Position numbers and translations under genes: made by a program | In this document: positions 11,547-24,760 of the stretch, in pieces | Position numbering within the stretch: position 1 is the first letter of the stretch | Layout of the letters: every line of letters starts with the position of its first letter | DNA from: Buddleja alternifolia | Lineage: Eukaryota > Streptophyta > Magnoliopsida > Lamiales > Scrophulariaceae | NCBI GenBank assembly: GCA_019426215.1 | Contig: CM033404.1 | Location: 1,550,001-1,614,000, forward strand | Length of the DNA stretch: 64,000 nt | Direction of reading: 5' to 3' | The notes under the pieces: model-generated | The model's database searches: none | What the model saw: only the letters and a program-made list of their open reading frames with translations | Told to the model about the DNA's origin: nothing

Positions 11547-13148
11547 GGAAATGATGGATAAGAATCACTCTAACAAAAAAAAGTCAACAACTAGGGTAGA
11601 GTATCCATAGTTTAAACTTAAGGGTCCCCTTTACCAACATCCTCTTTTGTATAAGACTACTAATAGTAATACTATTAAAACTAAAGAGAATATGATCATC
11701 TTTAGTGGTTCCAACTCTAAACCAAAAATAACTATTGAAACTTTTGTATTTTTGTGCTTCACAGCTGTGTTCCTTCTGGAACTCTTATCCTTCCGCGTTA
11801 GCTAACAATCCCTATAAACATTAAGAATGTTAAAAAACGAACACGGAAATCCATGGATTACTTCTAATTTTAAGACGGCCATTCCATGTCATCTAGTTGG
11901 GTTGTAAGTCATTGAATGATATATGATAATATCATAATTTCATTTTATACATATCAAATGGTTCACATACAGTTATATACTGTTGGGTGCCACCAAAATG
12001 AACGATATAACATTTATTTTTTGAAAGAATGTGTCACATCTGTAATGTGATTCAGAGTTTTGAGACCCCCTAGAGAAAACTAGGCTAATACTTGGGCATC
12101 TTTGTGTATTTGTGAGTTTGTAAAATCATCAGTCTTTATTTGATTGGCTCCACAGATAGCTCGTAAATAGAGGAGCGAGAAGTCCCGAAACTCAAGAGTT
12201 TTAGAAGTTTAGAATTTTATGATCTAATCCTAGCCAATCGCATATACATTAAGACATCGTGGAACACCATTATGTGAAGAGAATACCCTCTCGGACTATT
12301 GTCAGAGTTTCATGTACAATTTTGTGTTAGATTTTTTATTTGATATTTTTATTTTTGACCAGAAAAAGATTGTTTTTTCGATTTGATATTGCTTCCTACA
12401 GAGTGATACTTTTGTTGCTAAAAAATTAAAAACAGTCAGAACGTGGCTTTCCTGGTATTTTGGTATCAATTTTTGAAGGAAACACCATAGGCATGGGCAA
12501 AAATTCGGTTCAACAATAACATTGCATGATCTCTTGAGCCTAATGTTGTGCAAATTGAGCTATTTTATCAATTATCATAATAATACTTTATTTTCCATTT
12601 TTTGGATGAGGATCTTCTTCAATTTCTTATTTCCTTTCTCTCGCCAAAATCTAAGTTGCAAACATAGCATACAAGCAACAACCCATAGAAGCCTTTCTTC
12701 AGGATCGAACGGGAGAAATAAAAAGCTGGAATTAACTGCAAGTGTGAAGATCTGCAGGGAACTAACTCTACATGTCCAACAATCTAAAAAATAGCCACCT
12801 CCTTTAATCAGTGCCAAATAAGAAAACTACTAATGGAGGCCTTTCTTATATGCTCAGATTTAAAATTAGAGGAAAGGAAGAAATAGAATGGTGGAAGAAT
12901 AAACTGTGAAGTGTGAAGATGGTCGGAAGCACTAAATGTTCTAGCCAAGTATTCGTCGTCATTGATTGTTGAAATGCATACAGCGATCTAAAACCAAATC
13001 AAGACTGATACAGTTCAAGCCAATATGATTTCTAGCAACTCGAAATTGATTTAAATATCCAATTTGCCTGAACTGCCAAGTTTGCCAAACTGTGGAAGAA
13101 CCTGAGTAGAAGGTGACCCGTAATATGCTTTGCTTACACAAACGCTAA

Positions 13149-16100
13149 TTACACCACTCCAGAGGGAAGGCGCAACACAAGCTGACCTCCGAAAACACTG
13201 CAGGTTAAGAACAAAGGTTATTAAAGTAATTTAATGAATCTGCTGCAGAATACATCTATACAGGATTACATGGGCACACCATTACTTATTGGATAATTAC
13301 CATGAACCCTGAGGTTTTACAATTTACTATGACCCCCCCCCCCCCCTCCCCCAAACACACACACACACAAAAAAAAAAAACAATCACCCGTCACGAACAT
13401 ACAACTTAAAAAACAAGGGGTGAAATTGTAATATGTTTTTACTTAAAGGAAGTTATGATAATTTCTCAATACTCAGGGGTCCTTTTGTAATTAGGATCTC
13501 ACACAGGGGTGTCAATGTTATTTACCCCATTTATACATACACACACAACTGCGATGATAAAAGTTGTTGTGACTGACCTTTTTACGTAGTAATAGCAAAA
13601 GTCTGCAAGAATGAAGGTTTGAACAATTTCTGATATAAGAACCATTGAAGGCCAAAGTCCATAACCCAATGCCACAAGGAGATGACCCCGGCTGTCCAAA
13701 ACCTGCCAAATTGCAATCGAACAATAGTGTGATGCCAATGTAATCAAACTATTTACATCCTGAAAGAGAGATCTTCTTATGTCTTATTCGTCTTAGGAAT
13801 TCAGCTCCACTAATAGGGACTATGGCCTTCTGCATATCTTTGAGGTAATAAAGAACCTTATAAACAAGTTTAAAATAAAAAAACATCAACATGAAAGGTG
13901 TGATTCTAACTACCACTCCTAGTATCGACTTCTTCATTTAAAATTCACATGATTGTGCTATTCAAACAAAGATCTAGTATGGGATCTTTTAAGAGCATGC
14001 AACATCAGAATCAGAAAACTCTACCAAAAAAAGATGGTTAAGAGTATGTATCCAATTAAATTAATCAGATTTGTGTTTAAAATAAGAGTTTTCCCATTCT
14101 GCACTCAGCCAATTTAAACTATTTTTAACCATTGTCCGACAAACCTGAAGAACCCAGTGAGCACAGCTCAAGAACCTTGCAACGCCCAATGCAAACACAT
14201 AATGAGCTGTGAATGGTTCGACAATCTGTTACCAAAACATTAAAACTGTCATCAGCTAATGCATTACACTTGCATGTATTGTCATTTTTTAACAAATTTT
14301 ATAAAGTAAATTTTTACCTTAGTGTTTTGCATGACCCGCAGTTGAGGTAACACAGAAACAGCCTCCAGGTAAACACAGAAAGCCCAGGCAATCCTGTTAA
14401 CTAAGTGATGTGATGTTGATGGGTGGATAAGTACAGCTAAAACAGCACAAGGTGCCACCTGCTCAGGAAACAAAACTTTTTTCAGATGCTGAATTCAAAA
14501 AATGGGAAAAAGGCTTCAAAAGCTAAAACAATGTTACTTTACAAAATTCACGAATAAAAAATGTTACTATTTGATAAAAAATAATTAGTTCAAATCACAT
14601 CCTATGTGGACCAAGCTCCCCTTTGGAGCAGATATTGCAAATTCTTTAAACAGACAATCAGAAGTTCTTTGACAAAAACCTTGAAAAATTAAGATAATTT
14701 GTTCAATAATACAACTGAAAAGAAGTAAAAACAGGCTACCTTCATAGAGTTATTAACAAAAAGAAGGGAAAAAACACCAAAATGGCGATATTTCTATAGA
14801 AGACTCACCACATAATACAGTGCAAAATTGTCTTTGTCCTCCATGTAACTCGCTTTTAGTTTAAATCGAATCATATAAATAACCCACAAGGTTGTAGCCA
14901 CTGTAGCCATGTCAAGCAGAGTATGTATGTCATATTCCATGACAAAACTACAATACAATCTAACAGCCAAAAAGATAGCTGTTAGCTCCTGAGATTTGAG
15001 TGAAAGTCCTGCCACATAGAAGATAAAGTCAAGGTGAATTTATTTTGCATACATTGTGTCACAAGATGTATCATACATCTTCTATGTAAAAAATTGAACA
15101 AGATAAACACCCAAATCACCAGTTTATGCACAAATTGTTGTGCAACAACCTAAAGTTAGAAGCAAAGAAGGGCACTAGGAGACAACAACGACGCAATAAA
15201 ATCTCCATAGATACAATAAGTTGGATGCGAAATGCATATATAAATAATAACAAGGAAATATAGAAAAACAATAAAGCTTAATTTGAATTTTAGGTATTTC
15301 CTGATTGGAATTGCCAAAGGAACCACTAAGAATACCACAATCCAATCTCTATGAATACCTACACATCTGTTTCTGAGTAACAACCCATGCGTTTATACAC
15401 TGTTGTTTTATGTGCAAAGTAAGTTTCCTCATTTATATAAAAACTCGTCTCTAATTACAAGCCATCAAAATAAACTTGGATGTCCAATTTTTTCACCATA
15501 ACATACCAAACAAAGGAAGGAACACATGATGCCTCCAAAAGGATAAGTCCACTTTAAAGCCTAAATCCATTATCAGTATTGGAACTTGGAAGTTGAACTA
15601 ATGGGAGGACTAAAACGAGGTAGCATAAAGTCTGGACAAAAGTAAGTTTCTCTTTTCGTCTTTATTTCGATTGAATGGAGCAAGTCAGTCCACAACCATA
15701 ACCAAAACAAACTTTCTTCAGTGGAGAGAAACAGATAAAAATCCCATCTTTTAATACCCCACATAAATTGGAAAACAAAAATCAATCTAAAACAATACAG
15801 CGTCATTCCCCAAAAATAAACAAACACGTAACCCAGCCACCCGGGAGCCCCCAAGTATCACCCGGAAGACCAGAACTCTTACTCTAGTTCCAAATAATCC
15901 CAACAATCACAACAAAATCTCCTCTAAAATCCCCACTTCTGAAAAGCTTCAATCTTTAGCATCTCTTAATAATTACCAAACAATAGCAAACAACAAATAA
16001 ATGAATACCACAAGTAACTCCACAATCAAACCCAGAACAACTAAAAACACATAAAAATTCAATCTTTCAATACCCAAAAAAATAAAAAATAAAAATAAAA

Positions 16101-16491
16101 ATCAAACACCTTAATGAAACAATAAACAATTCTCTTCAAAGCTCCATAGTTCCTGATCCCCCACCTCAATTCTCCCAAATCCCTAACTTCCCCCATCGTA
16201 CAAATCACAACCACATTAAAACAAACAATAACAAAAGGAATAAATTACAACCAAAAAGGGCGACGTACCAGCGCAAGTCTTCTCCTTCATCAATTTATAA
16301 ATAAGAACACAAATTCCGATCGAGTGCACAGCCTCTGCTGCAACGAACAGATTGTCGTGATCGTGTACGATTGCTCGGAGGAGAACAAGCGCCGCCATGC
16401 CGCTAATTACCGCGAGAAACGCCTTCACCTTCGGCGGCTGCCGCCGCACCCATGTCGACACCACTTGGATCGGCCTCTTCGGTGGCCTCAT
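13149..16491 (-). CDS. ERD2-like (ER lumen protein-retaining receptor family) membrane protein
   Basis: Seven-helix protein of the KDEL/HDEL receptor superfamily. Plants have short ERD2a/b, the true retrieval receptors in the Golgi, and longer ERD2-like proteins of unclear role; this is the long type. Six exons on the minus strand: 16269-16491, 14809-15008, 14318-14458, 14145-14225, 13578-13702, 13149-13197, giving 272 residues. Seen: the basic N-terminal extension with WVRRQPPKVKAF, then LFVAAEAVHSIGI, GLSLKSQELTAIFLAVRLYC (the ERD2 signature), YMEDKDNFALYY, FCVYLEAVSVLPQL, ILADFCYYYVKS and the C-terminus LRLPSGVV. ATG 16491 gives the family start MRPPKRPIQ; the frame is open upstream only to a GTG. 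Intron 5 contains a MITE. The ligand-binding function of this subgroup is not established. Confidence 0.93.
13262..13528 (+). mobile_element. MITE-like repeat, GGGATAATTAC family, copy 2, in ERD2-like intron 5
   Basis: Shares GGATAATTACCATGA, GAGGTTTTACAATTTAC, GGTGAAATTGTAATATG, TAATTTCTCAA, GTAATTAGGATCTCACACAG and a TTTACCCC end with the other copies. The middle has been replaced by a C run (13333-13346 and beyond), a CA run and an A run, a simple-repeat expansion inside the element. Confidence 0.85.
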
Positions 16492-16522
16492 CTTCTGTAT
16501 GCGCACGTTGTATGTATAGGTG

Positions 16523-16558
<36 letters not shown>

Positions 16559-17883
16559 GTTTGTGGATTAACAATTTATATTACCCTGGGTTTTCCTCGT
16601 GATAGGGATGGTGAGGGTGAGAGGAGAAAAGGAGTTGTGGAATTAATACCGTATGGTAAGGGATTTAATGAAAGGGAAACTATATGTAATTGAGTGAAAA
16701 TAAATTATATGAGTTAGGTTAGGAGTCAAATAAATAAATTAGTCATCATTGAAATATTAGACCTCTTTATTGGGATTTTGCTTTTTTTAAAAAAATAAAT
16801 TGTTTTACTGTCTTTTTAATAATAATAATTTGTACAAAGACCAATTTTATTGTATTTTTGATAGAAATACAAAGACCAATTGAAGAGGCTAAAAACAATA
16901 CAGGATTTGTTGTTTAGACTTGTCAATTATCTTTACTTTGGTGGTTGAGTTCTAACTACTAACCAAGAAACAATTGAAGTTAGTAGCCAAACAATGTAAC
17001 TTATGGTTATAGATGGAATTAATAAAATAATAGAATGTGAAACGGTTGGTCATCTTATATGCAACTACAAATTGTCAATCATGTTTCATTTAACCGGTAA
17101 AATTAAGGTCACTGGTAATGGTGAGTTCTTTAATTCTTATTTTATTTAAATGTCACAAGTTGGAATTATATTGAAGACATAAAACTAGTTGTTTTTATGT
17201 AGTGTATTATAAGCTGACAGTGAACAAGAATACTAGATCGTAAGAGGACTTTGATGCATTTCTAGTGTGGTAACTAAAATGATCTCATGACACCATAACG
17301 ATTTGGTCCCTTTTATTGGGGTAACTACTGCACGCCTCTTTTGTGGTTTCGAATGTCAACTATGTGGAAATATTTATCAATTTTAATAGTATTTGATTAC
17401 TTGATTATGGATTGTTGATTTTAATTATTGATTGTTAACTAGTTGTTATGATTATATTTGTGAAGAAAAATGGGTTTGAGATATAGTTGATTTTTAAGGA
17501 TTTTGGTGAGTAGTTTTTTCATTTACTTGAGCCCGATATCCTCCCATCCCAACCCAACCCAATTCTATATAAACCTATTTCACTTCAACAACCACTACCG
17601 CCACTATATCCACCAGCCAATATATGAGATTATGTACCAGATAAAGCTTTAGGTAAGCTAATAAAGAATTGCACAGAAAGAACAAAATAATGAAGTAATT
17701 ACTAACACCACAAACTTAAAGATTTCACATAGGAAAATAAAACAATACTCTGCTCAGATATCCAAATTATCCCCACATCCAACAAATTTGTTCCCAAGAT
17801 CTCCACTCAATAACAGCTTCACTATGACAGCTCTCCATTTCTTGAAAGATCGACAACATCGAAGTTAAGCAACATTTTAAAGA
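16492..17883. other. Intergenic: ERD2-like promoter to invertase 3' end
   Basis: 1.4 kb. A (TA)n microsatellite (16526-16556) lies only about 35 bp before the ERD2-like start codon. The remainder is AT-rich and without recognisable genes or clear mobile elements; the right end should include the invertase 3' UTR. Confidence 0.5.
16526..16556. repeat. (TA)n microsatellite before ERD2-like start
   Basis: An uninterrupted TA run in the presumed 5' UTR or core promoter of the minus-strand ERD2-like gene. Confidence 0.9.
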
Positions 17884-20800
17884 TCAAATAGTCCACGAGG
17901 CTGATCGCCTTAAAACAGGTTTTAGCTGCTTGTCTTCTTCATGCGCGATCATACCCAAATGGGATGGATCTTCTAGCATCATTTTTGCAACCAAATAGCC
18001 TGCAATTGACCATGTTTGGTATTTACGAGCTTGCTTCCCAATGTACCTGCCAGACTTTCCATCATAATATTCTGGCCAACCATCTTTGGACAACCTCGTC
18101 TCAGCAAGTTCAATGGCACGTCTAGCAATCTGGGGACGTCCAGTCTTGATGCATGCTGCTGTGAGGAGCCATAGAAGCACTGTGGCCATGGTAATTGAGC
18201 TAAATATCAGAAGATTGTTTTGTAGTTTCTACATTTCTAGATAGTAACTGATAGGAAGATAACTGTAGATAGATTATAAAGCATAGAAAAACTACTATGC
18301 ATTTCAAACATAAATAACAAACTTTTAAGCAACAGGGCCTGTATTTAGTAGACATAACTTTATTTCGCAAAAAAAAATCAGAAATGTTAGATACAGAATT
18401 CTCGATTTATGAATATAGCAAATAAATTCTGATACTCCAAAAAGTTTCCAAAACTCATAAAATGGTCTACGGGTGGAGTCCTATGGAATTGTTTCAGAAT
18501 TCAGAGACGCATTAAGCAGCAATCCAGATTTACAACTTTAAACAAGAAATTTACAATTGATCTTAAGCTATGTTTGTTGAGAAAAAAGAGGAGAAAAATA
18601 TTTTGCGCCCTTCAATTGATAGTACTTTTTGCTTTAATTTTTTATCATTCTCATTTTTGTTTCCCGTTTCTTCATCAAAATTCAAGAACAAAACAGAGCC
18701 TGAATTTATAGTATCATACACATTCATTTTTACCCAAGTTATGGTATCATGAATGACCAATTATAATGGCTAGATTTCGCCATTTACTCGAAGCATATTA
18801 TCTATATCAATTATCGAAAACCTCATTGATCTACAAGGCACAAAAGTTTACCTGGCCATGATCCACCATTATGGTAACTCCACCTGGTGTTTTTGGGATC
18901 ACATCCAGTTACAATCCTCCACTCATGGCTCTCGATAGCTGGATAACAAACTTTGAGTGGCATATCACCAACCAACTCCTCCCAACGAGATTCAATAAGA
19001 TCCATAATAGCAGTTGCCTGTTCATGTGTTGCTAAGGATGAAAGAATTGCAATGCAGTTTCCTAAGCAAAACCAACGGAAATCCATATTTGAAGGGCCAA
19101 CATTTCCAATGAAATAGCCTCCATGCAGTGGCATAAAATCAAAAACCCACTCCGGTAGAGAATCAGGCATGACATTGAACTTGTTGACAGCTGTGTGGGA
19201 ATATTCCTCGGTTTTATATCTATATATGTCATTAAGCTGCTTCAAATCCAGCCAAAAGTAACTCCTCATGTGATAGCTCAAAGCATGCAGACGCTTAAAG
19301 ATACGTTCTATGAATTCCTTTCCAGGACCATCTTGCTTCAGTAAGACCATGGCGCATCTTAGAGCCATGAAGAAAAGCGCTTGTATCTCGATTGGGTATC
19401 CATAAACGCCCTATATGAACATGTATTTGCAATACAATATATAGTAAGAAACTCTATCAAAAGTCACAAAACAAGTATTTGAATGGAACCATAGAGTAAC
19501 ATTTAGGGATAATTACATACTCCTTCACTTATTGGGTAGTAACCACGAGCCCAATAAAGTTTTGTACCCCGTCTGCTTTTAGTGATAGGGGATGACACAT
19601 TAATATGCTTTTACTGACATGGGAAGCTATGGTAATTTCTCAAACCTCGGGGTATTTTTTGAAGTTAGAGTTTCATGCGTCGGGTTCTTGTAATTTACCC
19701 TGACATTTGTTATGAAGTAACAATTATACTGGTCATTGATAGCCTTTTTGGAAAAAAAAAATATTAGTGAGCCCCTCTAGTTGTCTAATATTGCAACCCG
19801 ATTATATAACATATTTAACTAAGAAAATTCTCCTAAGACACCATTAATACCAATATTATGCAAACGAACTAGATAATCTTTCTTGAGATGTGAAAAGCAT
19901 GAGAAGAACCCACAGTATAATTTTACTAAAATAAAAAAGGAGAAAAAGAGTATAATTACAAACTCACCATTCTACGATCAATCATACAGCATCCATCAGC
20001 ACAAAGAAGCGTTGGAAATGTATCAAATCCTTCTGAGAGGCATAAACTGAGTATTAACCGCATGCCTTTTTGGCATTCAGGCATCTCAGCCAAAGCAGTG
20101 TCTCCAGTCGACTTTGTGTATGCTCGCAGTAGTATAATCCACCAAAAGCCAGAATCAACTGGAGCCACTCTTCCAATTGCACTCTCACCAAAATCTGCTA
20201 TCAATGTTTCTGTATTCCTGGTTGAATCATGTAATACTTTAAAACTGGCTGGCATAACACCTTCTCCCAATTGGAATCGATCAATTTTTTTCTCCCATGA
20301 TTGGAGGCGAAGGGTCTTCAGGATAAAATTTTTTACAATCTCAGGTTCTCCGTTCATTAGAAAAGCCAGTGCACTTGGAACAAAATCCCTGACAAATACC
20401 TGCACAAGTTTAAAAATTTCAGAAACCACACTAACAAGTTCATCAAATTCTCTGAAAACTTATAGACTCGGTATATCAACAAAAATTCATTTCCTATATG
20501 AAATTCTTCATGATAAGAGAAAGTGATGCAAAAGAACTTTCCAGATAGAAGTTTCACTGGACAAAAACACTAATTGAAGGATTTGAAGTCATGCATTTCA
20601 AATTGATCAACAAATCCATTGAGCTTGTTTGGATGATTTCCAATCCATTTGGAACTTATTTTGAGCTATTTTTCAATTGTAATGGTGAATTTCAAATGAG
20701 TACAATTTAGAGTCGTTTGAAATCGTTCCTTTAAATCCATTCCTCAAATCCAAATTCATCAATCCACACACAACCTAAAGGAATTTTGGGACTACATTAG

Positions 20801-21562
20801 GAAGTCAATTCCATATGAGGGTTTCTCATCTCTACAATTCCAAAACCATGTGCTTTGACATGGCTCAGAAGTTGCCATTCAATAGCCTCGTTTGTACCTT
20901 TTGCATTGTTCCACAATGTGATACTTGCACTTGTTTCTGTATTCAGTCCTCATGTATTTATCAAAAAAAAAAAGTCCTCATGCTTTTGAAATATCCAAAA
21001 TCATGCACTAACCAATGCGCTAACCAAGCAGGTAAAACAATGCAGTATGTAGTAATTAAGGGAAACAGAGAATGAAGCATATTCAACATGGAGTAACAGA
21101 GTTATGCCCCCTCGCCTGATCATAATTGAGATTTTCTTCTGAATTGTCTAACGCAGCAATTGTCCCAACGGGTTGGCCACGAAAGTACACCAATGACCGC
21201 TTTAGATTATCCCAAGCCTCCGCTAACATAGGATTTGGTTCATGGTTTAGCCCATAGCCAAACAGTGACCTAGGAGTATTGAAACCGGACCTTTTACCAG
21301 GTGAAAATACACTATCTAAAAAGTCGAAAGGGCGATGGAAGTTCTCTGCTCTAGAAGGTGGATGAGGAGAGTAGCTCAATGCCAATTCAGCAAGTGGACG
21401 TTGATCAGCAGATCTCTGTCTTTCCAAATTCAAATTTCTAAGCCGATGGGGCAATCTTGAAAAATCAAATTCGTCTAATTCGTGCGCAATGTTCGATGAG
21501 TCAACATTCTTAGATGTACCACTACCACCATTTTGTGAGACCTCTACTGTAACTGAGGACAT
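17884..21562 (-). CDS. Cytosolic alkaline/neutral invertase (GH100)
   Basis: Hydrolyses sucrose to glucose and fructose at neutral to alkaline pH, supplying hexose for growth and cell-wall synthesis. Four exons on the minus strand: 21116-21562, 19968-20399, 18852-19410, 17884-18179, giving 577 residues. Seen: [66 protein letters not shown] (family active-site region with a conserved Asp), [55 protein letters not shown] and [19 protein letters not shown]. The N-terminus lacks an organelle-type leader and resembles the CINV (cytosolic) clade, with a Ser/Arg-rich stretch that in relatives is a phosphorylation region. Intron 1 appears to have a GC donor (CAG|GCGAGG); using a downstream GT would insert six residues into the near-invariant NYDQVFVRDF. 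Introns 1 and 2 hold MITE copies. Confidence 0.95.
19504..19701 (+). mobile_element. MITE-like repeat, GGGATAATTAC family, copy 3, in invertase intron 2
   Basis: Starts TAGGGATAATTACATACTCC, contains TTATTGGGTAGTAACCACGA, TATGGTAATTTCTCAAACC and ends TTGTAATTTACCCTG. Same block order as the other copies but shorter in the middle. Confidence 0.8.
20620..20775. mobile_element. MITE of the GTTTGGATT-terminus family in invertase intron 1
   Basis: Left end AGCTTGTTTGGATGATTTC and right end ATCAATCCACACACAACCT are imperfect inverted repeats. The internal TGAGCTATTTTTCAATTG matches the element at 2036-2262 in inverted orientation, linking the two copies. Confidence 0.6.
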
Positions 21563-21758
21563 TCTTGCAAACACTGACCACCAATACAACAACACACCGG
21601 TAAGTTAAAGGCTTAATAATCTGCATTTGTCAATATTCGGAATAACTAAGTAAACACAAACTAATTCACACAAAAGACATGCAAAATCAAAACCAAGAAA
21701 AAATAACAACCATGAACATAAATCATGTGGCCTCTTCATTCAAACCGAATCTTCTATT

Positions 21759-21901
21759 CCAAATCGTGTTCCATCTTCTATTCCATATACTTTTATGCAT
21801 GACAAGTGTATAAAATACATATCACTTATCTATTTACAGAAAATATTTATGCACTTGTCATGCATGTAAGTAAATGGAATAGGAGATGGAACACGATTTG
21901 G
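21759..21901. repeat. Long inverted repeat (foldback hairpin) upstream of invertase
   Basis: The left arm starts CCAAATCGTGTTCCATC and the right arm read in reverse starts CCAAATCGTGTTCCATC. The arms match over about 54 bases with around six mismatches and include ATGCATGACAAGTG in both, leaving a loop of roughly 35 nt. It may be a foldback MITE or a source of small RNA; the sequence alone cannot decide. Confidence 0.85.
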
Positions 21902-24760
21902 TTCAGGTTTGGTCTTCAGAATATGCATATCCTGATTTCTTCTAATTATATGATGATTGATATGTAATAAAACACTATCAATAGCAAAACCTCCGTAATT
22001 TCATTTCGGTTTTATCTTCAGGTTTTTCAGAACATAAAATACAAACAGAACATATCAAAGAAATTCCCATAAAATCAAAGAAAATAAAAAATTTCGTTAG
22101 CCCATAACTCTCACAGTAGCAAATAAGATGGCGCAGGCATACATGCATTAATCAGAATCAATAAATCAAGCCAACAATCCATCTATTAAAACGTGTCCCA
22201 CAAAATAAACAAACAATAATAGATTAAATTATTAAATCCACATTCATTTCACTTACATGAACACACTCGAGTACAAGGATGAACGAACAAATGAAATCAA
22301 CAATAGCTCGCTGCAAAACGAATGAATGACGATTTGATAATTCTTCACGGGGTCCACAAAATATCAACGGAACCCGCGTGCGTAACAGAAAATCACGTTC
22401 ACGTCGATCACATCATTTATATGTATGTATATATAATGTGTATGTATATATGTGCGCCTGTATGTGTGCAAGATGGAACTTCTACTCACGCAGAGAACGT
22501 GAAGGGGCGCAAGAAAATATTGAATGGGGTTTTTCTTGGAATCATAAGCGGCTGTGGTTTTGTTACAATGGGACTAGGGCCTAGGGGTCGAGCTCGCCAG
22601 CCACCAACAATGGCGCTGGGAATTTTGTCGGGTTGTACACGTGGAGCCCGTGAGGTAGCCACGAAATGTACAAAATATATTTGCTAATGTCACCTCCTCT
22701 AAGTTATTTAAACATTGGCAAATGTGTCCCCCGCTTGATACAATTTAGCATTCAACACCCTGTTGTCAGGTTTTAAACGAATCGTAGGTTATAACTCGAG
22801 CTTATTTGAATAACTTCATAGCTTCAAAATTTGTGATTAAATTTAAGTAAAATTTTTAATTGAATCGAACTTAGACGAACTCTAAACCAATTGATATAAC
22901 GAAATTATAGTATGAGCTCTTTAGCTCGTTAAATCCTTATAATAGGTGAGAAATAACCATATAACGAGGATATCATATCGTATAGGCATAATTACACCAT
23001 AAGATTTTTAGTACGCACTATAATTGCATAACACTACAAGACCCAAATAATTTTACTAGGCGGGTCGGGTTAGCCCATGACCCGACCCTACAAGGTATAA
23101 TCTTGACTGTTCCTCATGGACAAGTGTCGGCATCTTACGACGATGGCCAATTGTAAAAGCTCTATCTGTACAATGTGGAGACACTATAAATACAAGCATT
23201 TATTGAGAACAAGGGACCGAAATTTAAGCATTCAATAGACTTCATGAGGCATATTCGTATCTTCGTTATTAAGGCTAAATCACCAATTAAGCTCAAGTAG
23301 CTTTATTTATTTGCACATTCGTATCAATTGATACTAATGGAGCAAAACTCGAGCAAAATTTGGAAACTCATCGAACAAAAATATATATTATATTTTAGCT
23401 CGTATATATCAATGATTTAAGTTCAAAACAATTTTCAATGATTGATCTTGAATCAAGTATCAAGTAATTTAGTTAATTTTTCATTGCTAGTCACTATTGC
23501 TTCATTAACTAAATTAAGAACAAATTTCATTGTAAGCTCTTTTACTCTTACTCAACCACACCTAATTCTCTCTCCTCTCTGCTTTCGATAATATTACTTT
23601 GGAAAATACTGATATGAATCGGACGTTCAATACCAAAGATCCATGTTAATTCATTCCAACATCCACTACCATGATGAGGTGATATGGCTTGATCTAAACT
23701 GTTTGGTATATCAACATCGGGTTCATACAAGTATTTTCTCATTACTTTGCTAGTTGTTCTCTTAAAAATGCTCCAATTTGTATTATTCTCAAAAAAATTA
23801 TCTAAGTTACACCAACTTACACCGTAACACTTTTAAATATACTAATTAGTAATTGCTGTGGAGTTAATACAATTAAATTTTATATATAGAATTTGAATTA
23901 AATAGACTCCTTTAATGATATTCACAATAAAAAGGGCAAAAATTCTAAAAAATAAAGACTTTTTCAATAAAACAAGCTATTATTACAAAAAAAATGTGAT
24001 ACACGGAAATTTTACTTTTCAAGTTATAAATTATTCACATAAATTCCAAATGAAACTTAAGTTGTTCCTGTTTAATTCCTTTATTTAAAAGAAATTATTC
24101 AATTGTTTTGTTTATTAAATGTTGATATTGGAAAAAATTAAAACAAATCAAATTTAGTAGATATATATATATATTCTTAAAATAATAATTAAAATTTAGT
24201 GAGCACATTATTGCTATTTTTCTTTGATATCATTTAATTTTTTATAAACATCTTAGCGTAGAATGATTTATCTATAGTTATTGGGCGTGTTTAAGGGTAC
24301 GGAAGTAAGTAATGCAATTTGGATCAATATTGACAACAGCAATGACTGATTTTATTTTATTTGTGGGAAAATAAGTCATATTTAATAATTATATTATCAA
24401 TAGCAACCATCATTCTGACGTATAACAATCAATACTAATTTACAACAAGAACCACTGAGGTATAGAAATATAAAAACTACCAAAAAAAGTTAGAAAAAAA
24501 CTCACACAGGGAGTGGGAGTAGAACTCGAGCATTCATAATTTGGAGTCTCAATGTTGACAAAGAGATGAGTTTGACTCGTTTGTTGTAAGTGATTATTTT
24601 TTTTAAAAAAAGTGATACAATTAATAGTATATTTTATTTAAAGCGGTGCAATTGATAGTAAAAAGTTTAAATTGTACTTGGATTAATATACATGATAAAA
24701 TAGACTTTACCAAATAATTATAATTCTTATAAAATAATTAGCAAAAAGTGCAAACTTAGA

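Larger units (their letters stand above)
10781..13148. other. Intergenic: GASA promoter to ERD2-like 3' end
   Basis: About 2.4 kb with the GASA TATA box near the left edge and a 43-bp tandem duplication at 11461-11546. The remainder is AT-rich with no ORF I recognise on either strand. The right few hundred bases are expected to include the 3' UTR of the ERD2-like gene. Confidence 0.5.

Noticed and set aside
12302..12817. Several 60-90 codon ORFs on both strands
   Set aside because: AT-rich chance ORFs overlapping each other, with no motif, splice continuity or family similarity.
16492..16506. N-terminal extension of the ERD2-like protein
   Set aside because: The five extra codons rely on a GTG start; the next ATG gives the family start MRPPKRPIQ.
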